Shown piece after piece: positions 6,168 to 8,332 of a stretch of 8,332 nt of DNA (positions within the stretch are counted from its first letter, which is position 1; each line of letters begins with the position of its first letter). The notes under the pieces are model-generated. The model ran no database searches, was not told the origin of the DNA, and saw nothing but the letters and a program-made list of their open reading frames with translations. Where the stretch lies: contig JAEZKI010000109.1 of NCBI GenBank assembly GCA_023415525.1, forward strand, positions 1 to 8,332. The letters are read 5' to 3'. The position numbers and the translations under genes were made by a program. The stretch is from Bacillota bacterium (lineage in GTDB: Bacteria; Bacillota; Clostridia; Lachnospirales; Cellulosilyticaceae).

Positions 6168-6213
6168 AGGTAAAAAATGGACGTATAAGTGTAAGTTGTA
6201 GAGGGGGTAGATT

Positions 6214-6846
6214 ATGGAATTAGTTAAATTTCCATCCAAAGAAGAATTACAGGCAGCATTAGAAACTGTAATGGATTATGTAATATCTGCAGATAGTACT
6301 TCCATAAAGGCTTATGTGGATAAATTGTATGAGCAGAATAAAGGGATTAGTTGCGATGAGTTGGCAAAAAGAATAGTACAGCGAAAATCTATAAAGAATG
6401 GATTTGTTGGTGCTGTTACAGGACTAGGTGGAGTAATTACATTACCAGTTTCTATTCCTACTGATTTAGCATGTTCATGGAGAATACAAGCTTCGATGGC
6501 TTTTTCAATTGCGTATATCTACGGGCATACAAAAGATACAACTGATTTAAAAACAGACTTATATTTGATTTTAGCAGGTGATTCAGCCAAAGAGGCACTT
6601 AAGAGATTCGGGATAGAGGTATCAAAAAGCATTACCAAAAAAGCAGTTGAAAAATATATTACAAGAGATGTCATGGTTAAGATATGGAAAGTAATTGGCC
6701 AAAAAATTATTACTAAAGCTGGGGAAAAGTCTTTAACAAGTTTTGCAAAAATGGTTCCTTTTGTGGGTGCTCCAGTAGGTTTTATATTTGACTGGGTAGC
6801 AACGCAAACAATAGGTAAGATTGCCATATCATATTATAGCAAATAG
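6214..6846 (+). CDS. EcsC-family protein (probable moron)
   Basis: A 210-residue protein with the EcsC-family signature: a glycine-rich GAVTGLGGVITLPVSIPTDL (about 66-85), the helix CSWRIQASMAFSIAYIYG (87-104), LAGDSAKEALKRFGIE (120-135), and a C-terminal VPFVGAPVGFIFDW segment (181-194) followed by ATQTIGK. The Gly-rich and C-terminal stretches are hydrophobic and could insert in or lie on a membrane, but there is no signal peptide. The biochemical role of EcsC-type proteins is poorly known. ATG 6214 is supported by GAGGGGG at 6201-6207, spaced six bases. It is not a tail component: it splits the usual XkdQ-XkdR neighbours, is flanked by non-coding DNA on both sides, and has a possible promoter of its own. 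I infer a moron that acts in the lysogen, perhaps at the membrane, for example in stress or superinfection exclusion. That function is not shown by the sequence. Confidence 0.82.
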   Translation: MELVKFPSKEELQAALETVMDYVISADSTSIKAYVDKLYEQNKGISCDELAKRIVQRKSIKNGFVGAVTGLGGVITLPVSIPTDLACSWRIQASMAFSIAYIYGHTKDTTDLKTDLYLILAGDSAKEALKRFGIEVSKSITKKAVEKYITRDVMVKIWKVIGQKIITKAGEKSLTSFAKMVPFVGAPVGFIFDWVATQTIGKIAISYYSK

Positions 6847-6885
6847 ATTTAAATTCATTTAGTAGCATACTTAATACAAGGAAGG

Positions 6886-7146
6886 ATGATATTGATAAGT
6901 AATCCATATAGCAAGATTCTAAACCTAATAAAACAACAAAATAACACTAGCTCATCAGCTGTAGTAATAGGGAAAGTCACAACTACTAATCCTCTATCTA
7001 TCAGCATTGGTGAGCTTTTTTTAGATATAGAGGATTTAATGACAAATGAAAGTATAAAGAGTTTCAATATTGGTGATACGCTTGCAATGACACCTTCACC
7101 CAATAAGCAAAAATATATCATCCTCTGCAAGGTGGTGAGTCTATGA
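6886..7146 (+). CDS. xkdR: DUF2577 baseplate-associated protein (XkdR-like)
   Basis: A small protein, 86 residues from ATG 6886, matching the DUF2577/XkdR family by position (between hub and DUF2634 genes) and by sequence: SNPYSKILNLIKQQNN, then VIGKVTTTNPLSISIGELFL (an OB-like beta pattern) and a final GDTLAMTPSPNKQKYIILCKV. Its place in the particle is probably the baseplate centre; a spike-like role is possible but inferred. The start is uncertain. ATG 6886 lies inside the purine-rich site AAGGAAGGATGAT (6878-6890), too close for it to serve. TTG 6892 or ATA 6895 are at better spacing, and the family's usual N-terminus (Met then SNPYSK) would put Met on ATA 6895. TGA 7144-7146 overlaps the next start in ATGA, so the two are coupled. 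Confidence 0.85.
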   Translation: MILISNPYSKILNLIKQQNNTSSSAVVIGKVTTTNPLSISIGELFLDIEDLMTNESIKSFNIGDTLAMTPSPNKQKYIILCKVVSL

Positions 7147-7538
7147 GTCTATTTCCTTTTCTATCGGCAAAGATAGAAGACAAACAAAACGACACCTACA
7201 AGGAATATGAGTTTGACTTTAATACTGGCAAATATACAGGAAGAATCCTAGAGGGTAAAGAAGCCCTTAAAATATGGATTTACAAGTCACTTATGATCAA
7301 GCGTTATGCCTACCCTATTTACACATGGGATTATGGACAGGATTTAGATGAGCTTATTGGTAAGGGTTATGAGCAAGGATTTATAGCAAGTGAAGTAGAA
7401 AGAAGAATAAAGGAGTGTTTGATGATAAATGAGCATATAACAGGTTGTACTGGTTTTGAAATAAAGCTACAAAATGATACCCTACATATCACTTTCACAG
7501 CACAGACAACTTATGGGGAGGTGAACATAGATGTCTAA
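7143..7538 (+). CDS. xkdS: DUF2634 baseplate protein (XkdS-like, gp25-like)
   Basis: A 131-residue baseplate wedge-type protein of the DUF2634/XkdS family, which occupies the place of T4 gp25 next to the baseplate J gene. Visible marks are the EYEFDFNTGKYTGRILEGKE segment, then an ALKIWIYKSLMIKRYAYPIY helix-turn, WDYGQDLDELIGKGY, and a beta pair near the end (ITGCTGFEIKL, LHITFTAQTTYGEV). The start lies in an ATGA overlap with the DUF2577 gene and has a strong site (AAGGTGGTGA, about 7129-7138). The end overlaps the next gene by eight bases. Nothing is missing compared with family length. Confidence 0.9.
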   Translation: MSLFPFLSAKIEDKQNDTYKEYEFDFNTGKYTGRILEGKEALKIWIYKSLMIKRYAYPIYTWDYGQDLDELIGKGYEQGFIASEVERRIKECLMINEHITGCTGFEIKLQNDTLHITFTAQTTYGEVNIDV

Positions 7539-8332
7539 CCTAATGACTTATGAGACTCTCCTTAGTCGAAGCCTAGAGAGGATAGGTAGTGGTGTGGATA
7601 TAAGAGAAGGTTCTTTTCTCTATGATGCCATAGCCTCATGTGTGATGGAGATTTATGAGGCCTATTTGCAGATGGAGGAACTAGAGAAAAGACTTTTTGC
7701 AGATACAGCCTATGAGGAATACCTCGATAAAAGATGTGCCGAAAGAGGCATTTATAGGAAGAAAGCGAGCCCTGCAATTCGCAAGGGCTTTTTTAATGCA
7801 GAAGTACCAATAGGATCAAGGTGGGGCAAAGAAGAGCTAACATACATTGTCACCAAACGGATGCAAAATGATGTTTATTTGCTTCAATGTGAGCAAAGTG
7901 GTGCAATAGGGAATCAGTATGATGGCAATCTGATTAATATTGATGCAGTAGAAGGCATAATCGATGCTAAATTAGGCGAAATAGTGATACCTGGTGAAAA
8001 TGAGGAGACAGATGATGCATTAAGGCATCGCTACTTTTCTAGTTTTGAAAAAGAGGCCTTTGGAGGGAATATCAAAGACTATCAAGAGAAGATAGGTAGT
8101 ATAGAAGGAGTAGGACAAGTCAAGGTATATCCTGCATGGAATGGTGGAGGAACAGTCAAGGTGAGATTACTGGATACGGAAAACAACTTGCCTTCTGAGG
8201 AGCTTATAGCCCTTGTACAAGCCAAAGTTGATCCACTCCCAAACACAAGGCAAGGCCTAGGTCTAGCACCTATAGGGCACTCTGTCACCATTGAAGCAGC
8301 TGAGGAGGTCGGAGTAACTATATCCACATACC
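7531..8332 (+). CDS. xkdT: Baseplate J-like protein (XkdT-like), 3' end outside window
   Basis: Open from ATG 7531 to the right edge, 267 visible codons with no stop. It belongs to the baseplate J / gpJ / T4 gp6 wedge family. Marks in order: MTYETLLSRSLERIG and VDIREGSFLYDAIA (about 5-37), the helix EIYEAYLQMEELEKRLFADTA and YLDKRCAERGIYRKKA (to about 79), a beta region with GSRWGKEELTYIV, then an AVEGIIDAKLGEIVIPGENE stretch, and TDDALRHRYFSSFEKEAFGGN followed by DYQEKIGSIEGVGQVKVYPAW, the diagnostic core of the family. It ends in strands up to VGVTISTY. PBSX XkdT is about 350 residues, so roughly 80 are missing. GGGGAGGTGA (7515-7524) gives a strong start site, and the gene overlaps the DUF2634 stop by eight bases. 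XkdU-like and tail fibre genes would be expected next. Confidence 0.9.
   Translation, partial: MSNLMTYETLLSRSLERIGSGVDIREGSFLYDAIASCVMEIYEAYLQMEELEKRLFADTAYEEYLDKRCAERGIYRKKASPAIRKGFFNAEVPIGSRWGKEELTYIVTKRMQNDVYLLQCEQSGAIGNQYDGNLINIDAVEGIIDAKLGEIVIPGENEETDDALRHRYFSSFEKEAFGGNIKDYQEKIGSIEGVGQVKVYPAWNGGGTVKVRLLDTENNLPSEELIALVQAKVDPLPNTRQGLGLAPIGHSVTIEAAEEVGVTISTY

Noticed and set aside
1..8332. CRISPR arrays, tRNA or rRNA genes, diversity-generating retroelement repeats, rho-independent terminators
   Set aside because: No regularly spaced repeats, cloverleaf-like sequences, template/variable repeat pairs or GC-rich hairpins followed by T-runs were seen.

Overview
This window is part of the tail module of a contractile-tailed (myovirus-type) prophage or phage-tail-like particle of the PBSX/XkdK-T family. 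DNA and codon use are AT-rich, ribosome-binding sites are strong and purine-rich, and the proteins read like those of low-GC Firmicutes, most likely Clostridia. The genus cannot be fixed from the sequence. Everything supported lies on the + strand, and there is no gene-free stretch over 300 bases.

Layout: (1) bases 1-190 hold the end of an unrecognised gene and a junction. (2) 176-697 is the C-terminal part of a tail sheath gene that lacks its N-terminal half or more. (3) 780-1277 is a secreted, internally duplicated protein of unknown function, a probable moron. (4) 1302-2354 carries the tail tube protein and the tail assembly chaperone, which has a textbook -1 frameshift site (A AAA AAG) leading into a second overlapping frame. 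(5) 2351-4540 is the tape measure. (6) 4555-6131 carries the LysM baseplate/hub protein and the gpD-like hub. (7) 6214-6846 is an EcsC-family protein, a second probable moron. (8) 6886-8332 carries the DUF2577 and DUF2634 baseplate proteins and the baseplate J protein, which runs off the window.

The tail genes follow the usual PBSX order (sheath, tube, chaperone, tape measure, LysM protein, hub, XkdR, XkdS, XkdT). Most are joined by start/stop overlaps, as expected for one late operon. The two extra genes sit exactly in gaps between tail genes. Each has its own ribosome-binding site and a possible extended -10 promoter, so they may be expressed apart from the late operon.

The most unusual signal concerns translation starts. 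The tape measure (2351) and the LysM protein (4555) each have an excellent Shine-Dalgarno sequence at correct spacing from an ATA codon, exactly where the family's initiator Met should be. Neither has an in-frame ATG, GTG or TTG until deep inside a conserved domain. The DUF2577 gene may be a third case (6895). Since these long frames are otherwise open and well conserved, AUA may be a working low-efficiency start that limits low-copy tail parts. The alternative is recent decay, which the truncated sheath would favour.
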